From the NCBI RefSeq assembly GCF_009193305.1, contig NZ_WBVS01000002.1:186001-250000 (forward strand): 64,000 nucleotides of DNA. The letters are read 5' to 3'. A program made the position numbers and the translations under genes. Position 1 is the stretch's first letter. Each line of letters starts with the position of its first letter. This stretch comes from Bifidobacterium cebidarum (GTDB taxonomy: Bacteria; Actinomycetota; Actinomycetes; Actinomycetales; Bifidobacteriaceae). Shown piece by piece: positions 55,158 through 63,913 of this stretch. The notes under the pieces were generated by a model, which worked only from the letters and a program-made list of their open reading frames with translations, was not told the origin of the DNA and searched no databases.

Positions 55158-56309
55158 ATGAGCGTATGGGATTCGTTGGTCGGGCAGAAGCCCGTTGTGG
55201 ATATGTTGAGCCGTATCGCGCAAGGCGAGCCCAGACAGGTCACGCAATCATGGCTGATTTGCGGCCCTCCAGGCTCAGGCCGCTCCAACATGGCTCGCGC
55301 GTTCGCGGCAGCGCTGGAAAGCCCGGACCATGGTATGAGCGCCGAGCCGACACGCGTCACACAGCAGGTGCTCGCCGGCACGCACCCAGACGTCACCGTA
55401 CTCACCACCAATAAGGTGACCATCGGCATTGATCAGGTGCGCGACATCATCGCCACGTCCGAACAGATGCCGGCCACCGCACCGTGGCGCGTCATCATTA
55501 TCGAAGACGTCGATCGTATGCTCGAGCGCACCACCAACGTGTTGCTCAAGGAAATCGAGGAACCGGCCGAACGTTGCATCTGGTTGCTGTGTGCGCCCAG
55601 TGCGCAGGATGTGCTGCCGACTATCCGCTCGCGTTGTCGCGTGGTGAATCTCGCCGTGCCATCCGCAGCGGCCGTGGCTGATTTCTTAGTCGCCAATACT
55701 GGCGCTGAGCCGAAAATCGCGCAACGAGCCGCCCGCCTTTCCGAAGGACACATCGGCATCGCACGTCTCTACGCCACGAACGAGCGCGTTATGTCCGACC
55801 GCGACGAGCTGATTGTCGGTGTACTGAATCTTGCCCGCGCTTCGGATGCGGTGCTGCTGGCCGGCAATCTGATTGATAATGCCAAAGGCCAGGCCGAGGC
55901 GGACGCCAACGAGTGGTCCGACAAGCAGGAAAAAGAATTCCGCCGCATCAACGGCTTGGCGGAGGGGGGGCGCATCCCCCCGAAATTGCGTGGCGCGTTC
56001 AATCAGGTGGCCAAGAAGGATGACATCAAGCGATTCACCACCCGCCGCACCCGCGACGTGCTCGATCGCGCGCTGAATTCCGTAGCCTCCATCTACCGCG
56101 ATGTGGCCGTGCTGCAGAACAATGCCGAGGATTCGGTGGGCCTCATCAACCTCGAGAACCGCACGGCCATCACCGAGCTTTCGGTGCGATTAAATCGCGC
56201 CGGTGCCGTGGAGCGCCTCGACGAAGTGGCCCATGCCCGCAAGCGTCTGGCTGGCAATGGCAACCCCCTGCTCACCTTTGAGGCCCTCTTCTGTGCCCTG
56301 ATCCCGTAG
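55158..56309 (+). CDS. holB: DNA polymerase III subunit delta'
   Basis: A 383-residue clamp-loader subunit. The AAA+ region begins SVWDSLVGQKPVVDMLSRIAQ. The modified P-loop is WLICGPPGSGRSNMARAFAAAL, in which the Walker Lys is Arg, consistent with a non-hydrolysing delta' subunit. ITIG-type sensors follow: IGIDQVRDIIATSEQMPATAPWRVIIIEDVDRMLERTTNVLLKEIEEPAERCIWLLCAPSAQDVLPTIRSRCR, the last carrying the SRC arginine motif. The C-terminal half is helical. An internal G7 run lies at 55964-55970. The gene works with dnaX (25221), which is not adjacent. It starts with ATG 55158 after GGGGGAG. Confidence 0.94.
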   Translation: MSVWDSLVGQKPVVDMLSRIAQGEPRQVTQSWLICGPPGSGRSNMARAFAAALESPDHGMSAEPTRVTQQVLAGTHPDVTVLTTNKVTIGIDQVRDIIATSEQMPATAPWRVIIIEDVDRMLERTTNVLLKEIEEPAERCIWLLCAPSAQDVLPTIRSRCRVVNLAVPSAAAVADFLVANTGAEPKIAQRAARLSEGHIGIARLYATNERVMSDRDELIVGVLNLARASDAVLLAGNLIDNAKGQAEADANEWSDKQEKEFRRINGLAEGGRIPPKLRGAFNQVAKKDDIKRFTTRRTRDVLDRALNSVASIYRDVAVLQNNAEDSVGLINLENRTAITELSVRLNRAGAVERLDEVAHARKRLAGNGNPLLTFEALFCALIP

Positions 56310-56325
56310 GCGGTTGGTGATCTTG

Positions 56326-56374
56326 CCTCCTTCTGACGAGGGAGGTGGCATCGCAAAGCGATGACGGAGGGAGG
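56326..56374. repeat. Family-C hairpin repeat after holB
   Basis: CCTCCTTCTGACGAGGGAGG (56326-56345), then CATCGC-AAA-GCGATG and GGAGGGAG. Same family as 33918 and the copies inside grpE. Confidence 0.72.
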
Positions 56375-56442
56375 GAAAACGCCAATGCACGTGTGCCTGC
56401 TCGTCCATTTCCGCCCCTGATTGTCCGCTTGCTGAAACGGTT

Positions 56443-56466
56443 TTGACCTCGGGGGGGGGGTATTGT
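56443..56466 (+). promoter_or_regulatory. G10 tract between promoter-like boxes before the surface-protein gene
   Basis: TTGACC at 56443-56448, then TC plus G10 (56451-56460), then TATTGT at 56461-56466. The present spacer is 12 bp, shorter than the usual 17. The tract length could vary by slippage and so alter expression. A hairpin GTGTAGCC-GACG-TGGCTACAC (about 56479-56500) follows in the presumed 5' untranslated region. The promoter reading is inference. Confidence 0.45.
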
Positions 56467-56517
56467 TGCGGCTTAGGAGTGTAGCCGACGTGGCTACACA
56501 CTATGAGGGAGATATCC

Positions 56518-58467
56518 ATGAAGAAGATGGGCAAAGTTGTTGCCGTCCTCGCCGGTCTGAGCATGATGCTCGCCGGCGCTGGCACGGCATATGCCGATGA
56601 TGCCGCCGACACTGATGCCACGCCGCAGACGACGCAGTCGCAGCAGGCCACTGCCGATGCGCAGGCTCAGGCCGATGCTGCTCAGGCGCAGGCCGAGCAG
56701 AACGATCAGGCCACTAAGGATGCCGACAAGACCCCGGCTCCGGCCACTGCTGATAAGCAGCAGGCCAAGAAGGCCACCAAGCAGGCCGCCCCGAAAGCTC
56801 AGGCCAAGGCTGCAGCCGCCGGCCCGGCCATCAGCGTTGTCGCGGCTCCGACTACCCCGTTGATGTACGGTGCGGATTACTCTAACGTTGACGAGTCCGC
56901 CGCATTCAAGGTGACGATGACCGGTCTGACTCCGGGCCAGCCGTACGGCGTGCTGACCAGCATGAATTACGGTGATTTGCCGGCACTCGGTGCTTCAGCT
57001 AATGCGTATAACTACAACGCTCCGGTATTCACTGCTTCCGCAGCAACCCAGACGGTGGACGTGTTTTATCGCGGTCTTCAGAAGCCTTCGTCGACGGTAA
57101 CGTTCGCTCTTCTCTCGGGCGATACGATTAGCGGCAGCGGCGACTACACCTCTCTGAGCGGCACTGTGGTGAGCATCTCTGGCGGTGTGCAGGCGACGGT
57201 TGTCGACCTGAGCGGGAAGACCCCAGTGACTCTTGACAGCCAGTCTGTGGAGGATGTCGGTGTACACACGGCTGGTCTCAAGGCCCATTACACCGTCGAT
57301 CCGTCGCTGATTAACGAAGTGACCAAGATTTGCTACTCCACCACGCTGGTTCGCATCTACACCGTGAGCGGCAAGTTCACTGAAAACTGGCAAGTTGGCT
57401 GGGGTCCCCGTTCTACTTGGGACTGCGTGACCAACGCCATTTCGGATGAGGATGATACAACCGGTGATACTTACAAGGTGAGCAACATCGTGGCTCCGTA
57501 CACCTCTACCCAAACCGTGATGGGCCAGTGGTTCAGCCGTGGTCACACGGACGAGGCCGAGGACCAGCCTAACAAGACCCTGCCTGCTTCTGGTGACATT
57601 GAGACTGTGATTCCTGGTCTGCTGGCAAACACCAAGTATGGCAACTGGGGCTTCACCGGCACTCCGGCTGATATGGAGTTGGTGTACAACACCGCGAAGA
57701 CTGAAACCACTGTCAAGGATCCAGTTTCCATGATCTACTCCGGCATCGTGCTGACCTTCAAGGATGGATCCCAGTTTGTTCCAAACTCGTACGAATCAGA
57801 TAAGGCTATGCAGGATTTGCCGCAGGACTTCACCACCAAGGCCGCTGCCAACGGTCCGGTTGCTTCTGATCAGCTGACCGATGCCAACAAGAATGGTGTC
57901 GAGGGTTCTAACAACGGCAAGGCCACTGCCGGCTCCACCTACCGCATGTACGTGGACAGCCTCAAGGAAACCGCCGCTTGCAAGGCTTCCATCGCCTCCG
58001 GCCAGTACTGCTACTGGACCGGTTACATCTACTCCACGCCGAAGCAGCTGAACTCCGCAGACGGCAAGGCTTCCGCAGTCCGTGTGGACAAGGATGGCAA
58101 GGCCTACGTCGAGTACCAGATTCCGTCCGATACCGTGAACGGCGACCACAAGATCGCCCTGTACGACAACGACGGCAACCTCCTCGGCTGGACCCCGGTG
58201 ACCGTTGCCGCAGGCCAGAACAATAACAATCAGGGCAACAACAACCAGAACAACAACCAGAACAACGGTGGATCTAACAACCAGAACACCACCAAGCCGA
58301 CTGACACCAAGAAGCCGGCTGGCACCACCAACAAGAACGACGCTGCCAACAAGAGCCAGCAGAAGCTGAGCAACACCGGCAGCAGCGTGCTGGTGATTGC
58401 ATTCGCCGCAGTCGCTCTGCTGGTCGCCGGTGCCAGCGTGGTGATTTACCGCCGCCGCCAGGCCTGA
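56518..58467 (+). CDS. Cell-surface protein with sortase-type LSNTG anchor
   Basis: A 649-residue exported protein. The signal peptide is MKKMGKVVAVLAGLSMMLAGAGTAYA. Residues ~25-100 are Ala/Gln/Lys-rich low complexity (QADAAQAQAEQNDQATKDADKTP). The ectodomain (~105-540) begins ISVVAAPTTPLMYGADYSN and looks like repeated beta domains; I do not recognise the fold. It holds paired Cys (e.g. KICYST, WDCVTNA, AACKASIASGQYCYW). An Asn/Gln-rich linker leads to KLSNTGSSVLVIAFAAVALLVAGASVVIYRRRQA, a sorting signal with LSNTG in place of LPXTG. Start 56518 was chosen for its GGGAG; 56503 lacks spacing. A terminator hairpin (58497-58531) follows. Confidence 0.88.
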   Translation: MKKMGKVVAVLAGLSMMLAGAGTAYADDAADTDATPQTTQSQQATADAQAQADAAQAQAEQNDQATKDADKTPAPATADKQQAKKATKQAAPKAQAKAAAAGPAISVVAAPTTPLMYGADYSNVDESAAFKVTMTGLTPGQPYGVLTSMNYGDLPALGASANAYNYNAPVFTASAATQTVDVFYRGLQKPSSTVTFALLSGDTISGSGDYTSLSGTVVSISGGVQATVVDLSGKTPVTLDSQSVEDVGVHTAGLKAHYTVDPSLINEVTKICYSTTLVRIYTVSGKFTENWQVGWGPRSTWDCVTNAISDEDDTTGDTYKVSNIVAPYTSTQTVMGQWFSRGHTDEAEDQPNKTLPASGDIETVIPGLLANTKYGNWGFTGTPADMELVYNTAKTETTVKDPVSMIYSGIVLTFKDGSQFVPNSYESDKAMQDLPQDFTTKAAANGPVASDQLTDANKNGVEGSNNGKATAGSTYRMYVDSLKETAACKASIASGQYCYWTGYIYSTPKQLNSADGKASAVRVDKDGKAYVEYQIPSDTVNGDHKIALYDNDGNLLGWTPVTVAAGQNNNNQGNNNQNNNQNNGGSNNQNTTKPTDTKKPAGTTNKNDAANKSQQKLSNTGSSVLVIAFAAVALLVAGASVVIYRRRQA

Positions 58468-58496
58468 TGCTCGGCGAGGCCTATCGCCAATAATCA

Positions 58497-58531
58497 CGAG
58501 GGTTTCTTCCGTTTGGAAGAGACCCTCGTTT
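58497..58531 (+). terminator. Terminator after the surface-protein gene
   Basis: CGAGGGTTTCTTCC and GGAAGAGACCCTCG form a 14-bp stem (one mismatch or G-U) with loop GTTT, followed by TTTGAT. Confidence 0.85.
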
Positions 58532-58624
58532 GATATGCGCCGAAGTACTAGCCATAACGAAAGGATGCGAAGCTGTTATCGCAGCAGATTTGGCGGTAAC
58601 ATGCCCCGCGATACACTGGAGCGT

Positions 58625-59179
58625 ATGAAGATTTCCGCTGATTTCACGGTGGTGCCTGACGATTTCGCCAAGGCAGCCGCGCCCGAATATCGGGCTGGCG
58701 GCGTCCCCGTCATCTCTTTCCCGTTCTACGTGGACGAGGTGAACCCGGAAGCCCGCTATCTGCATTGGACGTTCACTGATCCCGATTCCATTCCGGTCTG
58801 CGGCTTCGAATGGATTCACTGGACCGTGGCCAACCTGCCCATCGACGCATTGATGTTCGATTTCAATGATTCGCATGCGCTGGCCATTCCGCCGGACTTC
58901 TCTCGCCAGATGCCGGCCATGATTCCTGAAGCCGTGCAGGGCCGCAACTCCTCCGCCTCCAAGTTCGTGGGGCGGGATAACGACCCGGCCGTGATCATGC
59001 GGTACAACGGCCCGCAGCCGCCGGACAAGGACCACGACTACTACCTGCATGTCTGGGCCACCAAGGAACCGCTGCCCGGCCTGAATCAGGGATTCTGGAT
59101 GAATGAGCTGCTGCACAAGCTGCGCGAATGCGGCGAGAACCCCGATCAGGGCGGCATGTTCGTCACCGGCAAGGCGTGA
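58625..59179 (+). CDS. PEBP/Raf-kinase-inhibitor-like protein (YbhB/YbcL family)
   Basis: A 184-residue protein. The family signature appears as [45 protein letters not shown] and [40 protein letters not shown]. The cavity His/Asp residues typical of phosphatidylethanolamine-binding proteins are present. There is no signal peptide, so it is cytoplasmic. Function in bacteria is poorly defined. The ATG at 58625 is preceded by GGAG; the frame extends to 58535 without a ribosome-binding site. The next gene starts 32 bp downstream. Confidence 0.9.
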   Translation: MKISADFTVVPDDFAKAAAPEYRAGGVPVISFPFYVDEVNPEARYLHWTFTDPDSIPVCGFEWIHWTVANLPIDALMFDFNDSHALAIPPDFSRQMPAMIPEAVQGRNSSASKFVGRDNDPAVIMRYNGPQPPDKDHDYYLHVWATKEPLPGLNQGFWMNELLHKLRECGENPDQGGMFVTGKA

Positions 59180-59211
59180 TTCAGCAACACAAGAAAGGAC
59201 ACATAGGCAAT

Positions 59212-60813
59212 ATGGCCTGCACCACCATTCTGGTAGGCAAGGATGCGAGCTACGACGGCTCCACCATCATCGCGCGTAACGAGGATTCCGCAAACGGCGA
59301 ATTCAACCCGAAGCGCTTCATCGTTGTGAAGCCCGAGGAGCAGCCGCGCGAATACAAGTCGGTCATCTCCCATCTGACCATCAATCTGCCGGACAATCCG
59401 CTGCAGTACACCGCAGTACCGAACGCCGACCTCAAGGAAGGCATTTGGGGCGAAGCTGGCGTGAACGAGGCGAACGTGGCCATGAGCGCCACCGAAACCC
59501 TGACCACCAACGAGCGCGTGCTCGGTGCCGATCCGTTCGTGGAATACACCCCGGCCAAGGGCGATGAGCCCGAAGTGGCCGGCGGCATCGGCGAAGAGGA
59601 CTTCCTGACCATCGTGCTGCCGTACATCAAGACCGCGCGCGAAGGCGTGCAGCGTCTCGGCGCACTGCTCGAGGAATACGGTACCTACGAGATGAACGGC
59701 GTCGCTTTCTCCGACGTCAACGAGATTTGGTGGCTGGAAACCGTGGGCGGCCATCACTGGATTGCCAAGCGCGTGCCGGACGAGGCCTACGTGACCATGC
59801 CGAACCAGCTGGGCATTGACGAATTCGACCTTGCCGACGCGCTCGGCGATCAGGAAGATCACATGTGCTCCGCCGATCTGGCTGAGTTCATCGAAGCCAA
59901 CCACCTGGATCTGGCCGTGGAGAACACCACGCCGTTCAACCCGCGTGACGCCTTCGGCTCCCACTCCGACTCCGACCACGTCTACAACACCCCGCGCGCA
60001 TGGTCCATGCAGCGTTTCCTCAACCCATACGACGAGGTCTGGGATGGTCCGGACGCCGATCACAAGCCGGAATCCAACGACATTCCGTGGGCTCGCCAGC
60101 CTGAGCGCAAGGTGACCATCGAAGACGTGAAGTACGTGCTGAGCTCCCACTACCAGGGCACTCCGTTCGACCCGTACGGACAGCTGGGCGACGAGCGCAC
60201 TCGCCACATGTACCGTCCAATCGGCATCAACCGCCAGAGCCAGCTCGCCGTGATGCAGATTCGCCCGTACCGCCCGCAGGCTTCCCGCGCGGTGCAGTGG
60301 ATGGCCTACGGTTCCAACCCGTTCAACACGCTGGTGCCGTTCTTCCCGAACGTGGACACCACGCCCGCCTACCTCGAAGACACCACCACCCGCGTGACCT
60401 CCGAGAACTTCTACTGGGCCAATCGCATCATCGCCGCCCTGTGCGACGGTGCGTTCCGCTCCACCGCCAACGCTGTTGAGCGTTACCAGGAGAAGACCGG
60501 CGCGATGGGTCACCGTCTGGTGGCTGCCACCGATGAGCAGGTAGCTCGCCTGGGCCTGACCGCCGCCGAGGAAGCCGCACAGTCGGCCGCCGAAGAGGAG
60601 TTCGAGGCCGATAACGTGGACGGCGACGTGCAGCCGATGACTCCGGACGAGATCATCGAAGCCACCCGTAACGCTGAGGTGCGCGGCATCTTGGCCGCCG
60701 CCAACCAGACCATGGCTGACCAGCTCAAGGAAGAAACCGAGAAGCTGCTCGACTCCGTGCTCTACACCCGTAGCATGGAGATGAAGAACGGCTTCCACAT
60801 GTCCGATTTTTAA
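59212..60813 (+). CDS. C69-family dipeptidase
   Basis: A 533-residue N-terminal-nucleophile hydrolase that cleaves dipeptides in the cytoplasm. The nucleophile Cys is residue 3 ([31 protein letters not shown]) and should become the N-terminus after processing, a very short propeptide. The family blocks [77 protein letters not shown] and [23 protein letters not shown] are intact. The ATG at 59212 follows AAAGGA at a wide spacing (12-14 nt). A 40-bp gap separates it from fhs. Confidence 0.93.
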   Translation: MACTTILVGKDASYDGSTIIARNEDSANGEFNPKRFIVVKPEEQPREYKSVISHLTINLPDNPLQYTAVPNADLKEGIWGEAGVNEANVAMSATETLTTNERVLGADPFVEYTPAKGDEPEVAGGIGEEDFLTIVLPYIKTAREGVQRLGALLEEYGTYEMNGVAFSDVNEIWWLETVGGHHWIAKRVPDEAYVTMPNQLGIDEFDLADALGDQEDHMCSADLAEFIEANHLDLAVENTTPFNPRDAFGSHSDSDHVYNTPRAWSMQRFLNPYDEVWDGPDADHKPESNDIPWARQPERKVTIEDVKYVLSSHYQGTPFDPYGQLGDERTRHMYRPIGINRQSQLAVMQIRPYRPQASRAVQWMAYGSNPFNTLVPFFPNVDTTPAYLEDTTTRVTSENFYWANRIIAALCDGAFRSTANAVERYQEKTGAMGHRLVAATDEQVARLGLTAAEEAAQSAAEEEFEADNVDGDVQPMTPDEIIEATRNAEVRGILAAANQTMADQLKEETEKLLDSVLYTRSMEMKNGFHMSDF

Positions 60814-60853
60814 TCCGAACAGATCCGAATAGATCCGAATAGAAAGGCCTGCA

Positions 60854-62371
60854 ATGACCACTATTGAAGACTTCACCAGCCAGTACGGCCTGGTCAAGAA
60901 GATCGACGCCTTCGGCTACATGAAGTACCTGGCCGAAAACCCGGACGCCCCGCGCAAGCACGGCAAGGTGGTGCTCGTCACCGCCGATACGCCGCTCAAG
61001 GCCTCCCGTGGCGAGGGCAAGACCACCACCACCATCGCTCTGATCGACGCCCTGAACAAGCGCGGCATCGACGCAACCGCAGTGCTGCGCCAGCCAAGCA
61101 TGGGCATCACCGCGGCCGGTTCCAAGGGCGGCGCCTCCGGTGGCGGCAAGGCCTCCCTGACCCACCCGGAGCTCATCGACTGGGGCCTGTGCGGTGAGAT
61201 GGGCGCTATCGAAGCCGCCCAGAACCTGCTCGTCTCCTTCGCTGAGAAGGCCGTGGACGAAGGCAAACTGGATGATATTCTCGTGCCTCGCGTCTCCGAA
61301 GTGCCGAGCCGCTCCCTGCGCTCCATCGCCGTGGACTACGGCAAGGGCAACGTCAAGGAGAAGATGGTGCTGACCCCGACCTGCGAGCTCATGCAGATCG
61401 TGGTGCTCTCCCGCTCCATGGACGAGATCGCCGATCGCGTCTCCAAGATGATTGCCGGCACCAAGGACGGCAAGGTCGTGACCTTCGGCGAATTCGTGGA
61501 CCTGTGGCGCATCACCGGTATTCTGGCCGACGCCGTCAAGCCGGCCCTGACCGAGACCGTGAACGGCTCCCCGGTGTACGTGCACGGCGGCCCGTTCGCC
61601 AACGTGTCCATCGGCATCCCGACCCTGATCGCCGTGGAAATGGCTTGCGCCCTGCACGATGTGGTGATCGTCGAAGCTGGCTACGGCACCGACGCTGGTG
61701 CTCAGAAGTGGCTGGACATCGCATGCCGCGAATACGGTGCCCAGTGGCCGTCCGCCGCCATCGTAGTGACCCGCGCCTCCACCTGGCGTGATGACGAAGA
61801 ACTCGCATGGCGCTACCCGTTCCACGTGGACCGTCTCGAGAAGCTCGACATTCCGGCATTCCCGCTCATCAACCTGTGGGAAGGCGAGGACGATCAGATT
61901 CCTGAACTGCGTGAAACCGCGGCCAAGCTGGAGTTCCGCGACCCGATCATCGGCAACCTGTACCGCGATGGCGGCGATGGCCTCGCCGACCAGATCGACG
62001 CGTTCGTGGACGTGCTGACCAACGGCTCCATGCCGCCGGCCCAGCACAGCCACAAGGGCATGCCGATCATCGACAACGCCAAGTGGGTCGCCGAGAACGC
62101 CTACGGTGTTCCGGCCGAACGCGTGCTGCTCAAGGACGGTTTCCTGGATTCGCTGGCCGAAGCCAACAAGCTGTGCCAATCCGCCGGCATTTCGCTGGAC
62201 GACCTCGCCTTCGTGGCCGTGAAGTCCCCGGCCACCATGACCGACAACGATCGTGCCCCCGAAGAGGAGCGCACCGTGACTCTGAAGAAGGTCGAAGTGC
62301 ACGCCGGCGCCGGCCTGGCCCACGTCAACCTGACCACGAGCCTGACCACCCCGATGCCGAAGATCGTCTGA
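60854..62371 (+). CDS. fhs: Formate-tetrahydrofolate ligase
   Basis: A 505-residue ATP-dependent enzyme that loads formate on tetrahydrofolate, giving 10-formyl-THF for purine and one-carbon metabolism. The P-loop-like segment is TPLKASRGEGKTTTTIALIDALNKRG. RQPSMGITAAGSKGGASGGGKASLTHPELIDWGLCGEMGAIEAAQN and HGGPFANVSIGIPTLIAVEMACALHDVVIVEAGYGTDAGAQKWLDI are the conserved folate and nucleotide sites. It is somewhat shorter than the ~550-residue clostridial enzymes. In bifidobacteria formate is made by pyruvate formate-lyase, so this gene would recycle it. AAAGG lies 9 nt before the ATG. Confidence 0.95.
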   Translation: MTTIEDFTSQYGLVKKIDAFGYMKYLAENPDAPRKHGKVVLVTADTPLKASRGEGKTTTTIALIDALNKRGIDATAVLRQPSMGITAAGSKGGASGGGKASLTHPELIDWGLCGEMGAIEAAQNLLVSFAEKAVDEGKLDDILVPRVSEVPSRSLRSIAVDYGKGNVKEKMVLTPTCELMQIVVLSRSMDEIADRVSKMIAGTKDGKVVTFGEFVDLWRITGILADAVKPALTETVNGSPVYVHGGPFANVSIGIPTLIAVEMACALHDVVIVEAGYGTDAGAQKWLDIACREYGAQWPSAAIVVTRASTWRDDEELAWRYPFHVDRLEKLDIPAFPLINLWEGEDDQIPELRETAAKLEFRDPIIGNLYRDGGDGLADQIDAFVDVLTNGSMPPAQHSHKGMPIIDNAKWVAENAYGVPAERVLLKDGFLDSLAEANKLCQSAGISLDDLAFVAVKSPATMTDNDRAPEEERTVTLKKVEVHAGAGLAHVNLTTSLTTPMPKIV

Positions 62372-62388
62372 TTTTGCCTCAGAAATGA

Positions 62389-62585
62389 GATAACTCGGTT
62401 ACGAGGGGTAGATTTCGGCATTCCGAAACATCTATCTCGCTTACGAGGGGTACTTCAATGAGAAAACCCGGAGTACGACCATTGCGATTGCAACGGTTGT
62501 ACTCCGGGTTTCTTGTATTTGGCACCCCTTGTAAAGCAGATAGATGTCTCGCTGGTGCGTGATCAACCCCTTACAAAGCGGAAAG
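62389..62585. repeat. Family-A element, copy 3, enclosing a terminator
   Basis: Four motifs: 62389-62413 and 62431-62453 forward, 62521-62544 and 62563-62585 reverse, with starts 42, 90 and 42 bp apart. The centre is a terminator: AACCCGGAGTACGACC (62465-62480) with GGTTGTACTCCGGGTT (62495-62510) and TTTCTTG. In copies 1 and 2 the centre is unrelated sequence. Confidence 0.82.
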
Positions 62586-62643
62586 CTCAGTGGACTTTCC
62601 GTAGGCGATGCGAGCAGCTGTGCTGCGAGGGGAATGGTGGCAA

Positions 62644-62991
62644 CTAGAAGTTGCCGCCATTCCAGCCCCAGTCGGTGGTGGCGGTGTATCGGATGTATGT
62701 GCGGTCTTCCGGAATGCCCAGCGTGGAGTTCAGTGCGGCCATAATGGACTCGGTCAGCTTCTCCCAGGAGGAGCTCGGCACGGAGCGTCCGAACACGTTG
62801 ACCTCGACGTAAGCGGCCGGCTTGGCATCGGAGCCGCCGAAGTAGATTGGCATGTTGTCTTCGAACGGGCACATCAGCCAGCCTTCGGACTTGCCGGGCA
62901 CGGCGGTGATGGCCTTGCCGTAAGCGGCCTTCAGCGCCTCGCGCTGCTCAGGGGTGGTGGACACGGACACATGAGTGTGAATAACGGGCAT
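62644..62991 (-). CDS. MIF-like tautomerase
   Basis: A 115-residue protein of the macrophage-migration-inhibitory-factor/tautomerase superfamily. The catalytic Pro is residue 2 (MPVIHTHVSVSTTPEQREALKAAYGKAI), exposed once Met is removed. The KSEGWLMCPFEDNMPIYFGGSD block and the DRTYIRYTATTDWGWNGGNF tail match bacterial MIF-related proteins. Trimers with phenylpyruvate- or oxalocrotonate-like tautomerase activity are expected; the natural substrate is not known. AAGGAGG precedes the ATG at 62991. It stands alone between the repeat element and gtrA. Confidence 0.9.
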   Translation of the reverse strand: MPVIHTHVSVSTTPEQREALKAAYGKAITAVPGKSEGWLMCPFEDNMPIYFGGSDAKPAAYVEVNVFGRSVPSSSWEKLTESIMAALNSTLGIPEDRTYIRYTATTDWGWNGGNF

Positions 62992-63138
62992 AATTCCTCC
63001 TTGGCTCCTTGATTCGGTTCACTTTCAGTCTAGTCTCCGCAACTGGCTGTGCAGCGGACCGGAGCAAATGCGGAGATTATTCGCCGGAACAGCCGAAATG
63101 CCCCCTAACGGTCAGCCCGATAGTGTTGAATACCCACT

Positions 63139-63699
63139 GTGAGAAAACTGATTGCACAGCTTATGAAGTTCGGCATTGTGGGTGTCATCGCCTTCGTCAT
63201 TGATTGGGGTATCCTGAACCTCCTGGTCGGCGTATTCCATATGCACAATGTGATTGCCGCCACCATATCCTTCATCATCTCGCTGATCTTCAACTACCTG
63301 GCGAGCATGAAGTTCGTGTTCAAGCATCGCGACGATATGGCCCGTTGGATGGAAATCGTGATCTTCGTGGCCGGTGCAGTCGTTGGCCTGTTCATGAATG
63401 ACGCGATTATTTGGATCTCCACCTACGGCATGAACCGCGACGCCTTCGTCTCGCAGCACGCCGAGTATCTGTTGCGCACGAACATCGGCAAGCTGGTGGC
63501 CACCGCCGTGGTGATGGTGTGGAACTTCCTCATCCGTAAGTGGCTGCTGGACGATACGCACACCAACGCGATGAACCGTTTAAAGTCCAAGGACAATCGC
63601 CTCACCGCCGAGGAACTCGAAGCCAAGTGGCTCAGCAGCTTCTCCCATAAGCTGGGCGTCTGGTCCATCGAACACACGCCTAAGGGTTGGCCGAAATAA
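63139..63699 (+). CDS. GtrA-family membrane protein
   Basis: A 186-residue protein with four hydrophobic segments, starting KLIAQLMKFGIVGVIAFVIDWGILNLLVGVFHMHNVIAATISFIISLIFNYLASMKFVF. The FGIVGV..D and NY(L/I)...FVF pattern is the GtrA/DPMS1 signature. Members help move or modify lipid-linked sugars used for cell-wall polysaccharide or teichoic-acid decoration. The C-terminus is a charged cytoplasmic stretch. The start is GTG 63139. A group of family-B hairpins follows. Confidence 0.88.
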   Translation: MRKLIAQLMKFGIVGVIAFVIDWGILNLLVGVFHMHNVIAATISFIISLIFNYLASMKFVFKHRDDMARWMEIVIFVAGAVVGLFMNDAIIWISTYGMNRDAFVSQHAEYLLRTNIGKLVATAVVMVWNFLIRKWLLDDTHTNAMNRLKSKDNRLTAEELEAKWLSSFSHKLGVWSIEHTPKGWPK

Positions 63700-63711
63700 T
63701 GGCCATAGATT

Positions 63712-63883
63712 GTGGGACGCAATTGCAATAGCGAGCATTATACAGTTGGGTCCCACATTATTGTAGTTGCGTCCCGTTTTCTATTGCGGTAAAACCTTGG
63801 AATTCCGCCATTTCTTATTTGTTGAGGCTAAGCATCGAGTGGGATGCAACTGCAATAATGGCTTTTGCGCGGTTGCATCCCAC
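63712..63883. repeat. Family-B hairpins, third locus
   Basis: GTGGGACGCAATTGCAATA (63712-63730) pairs with TATTGTAGTTGCGTCCC (63759-63775). GTGGGATGCAAC (63839-63850) pairs with GTTGCATCCCAC (63872-63883), with inner TGCAATAA and TTTTGCG. The two differ at GACGC versus GATGC with matching changes in the partner arm. They lie between gtrA and the convergent gene at the window's end. Confidence 0.75.
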
Positions 63884-63913
63884 ACGATGAGCATGCCTTT
63901 AGCCTAGCCTTTC

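Noticed and set aside
55964..55970. G7 run inside holB as a switch
   Set aside because: Frame is intact, the gene is expected to be essential, and a run of seven is not unusual in this composition.
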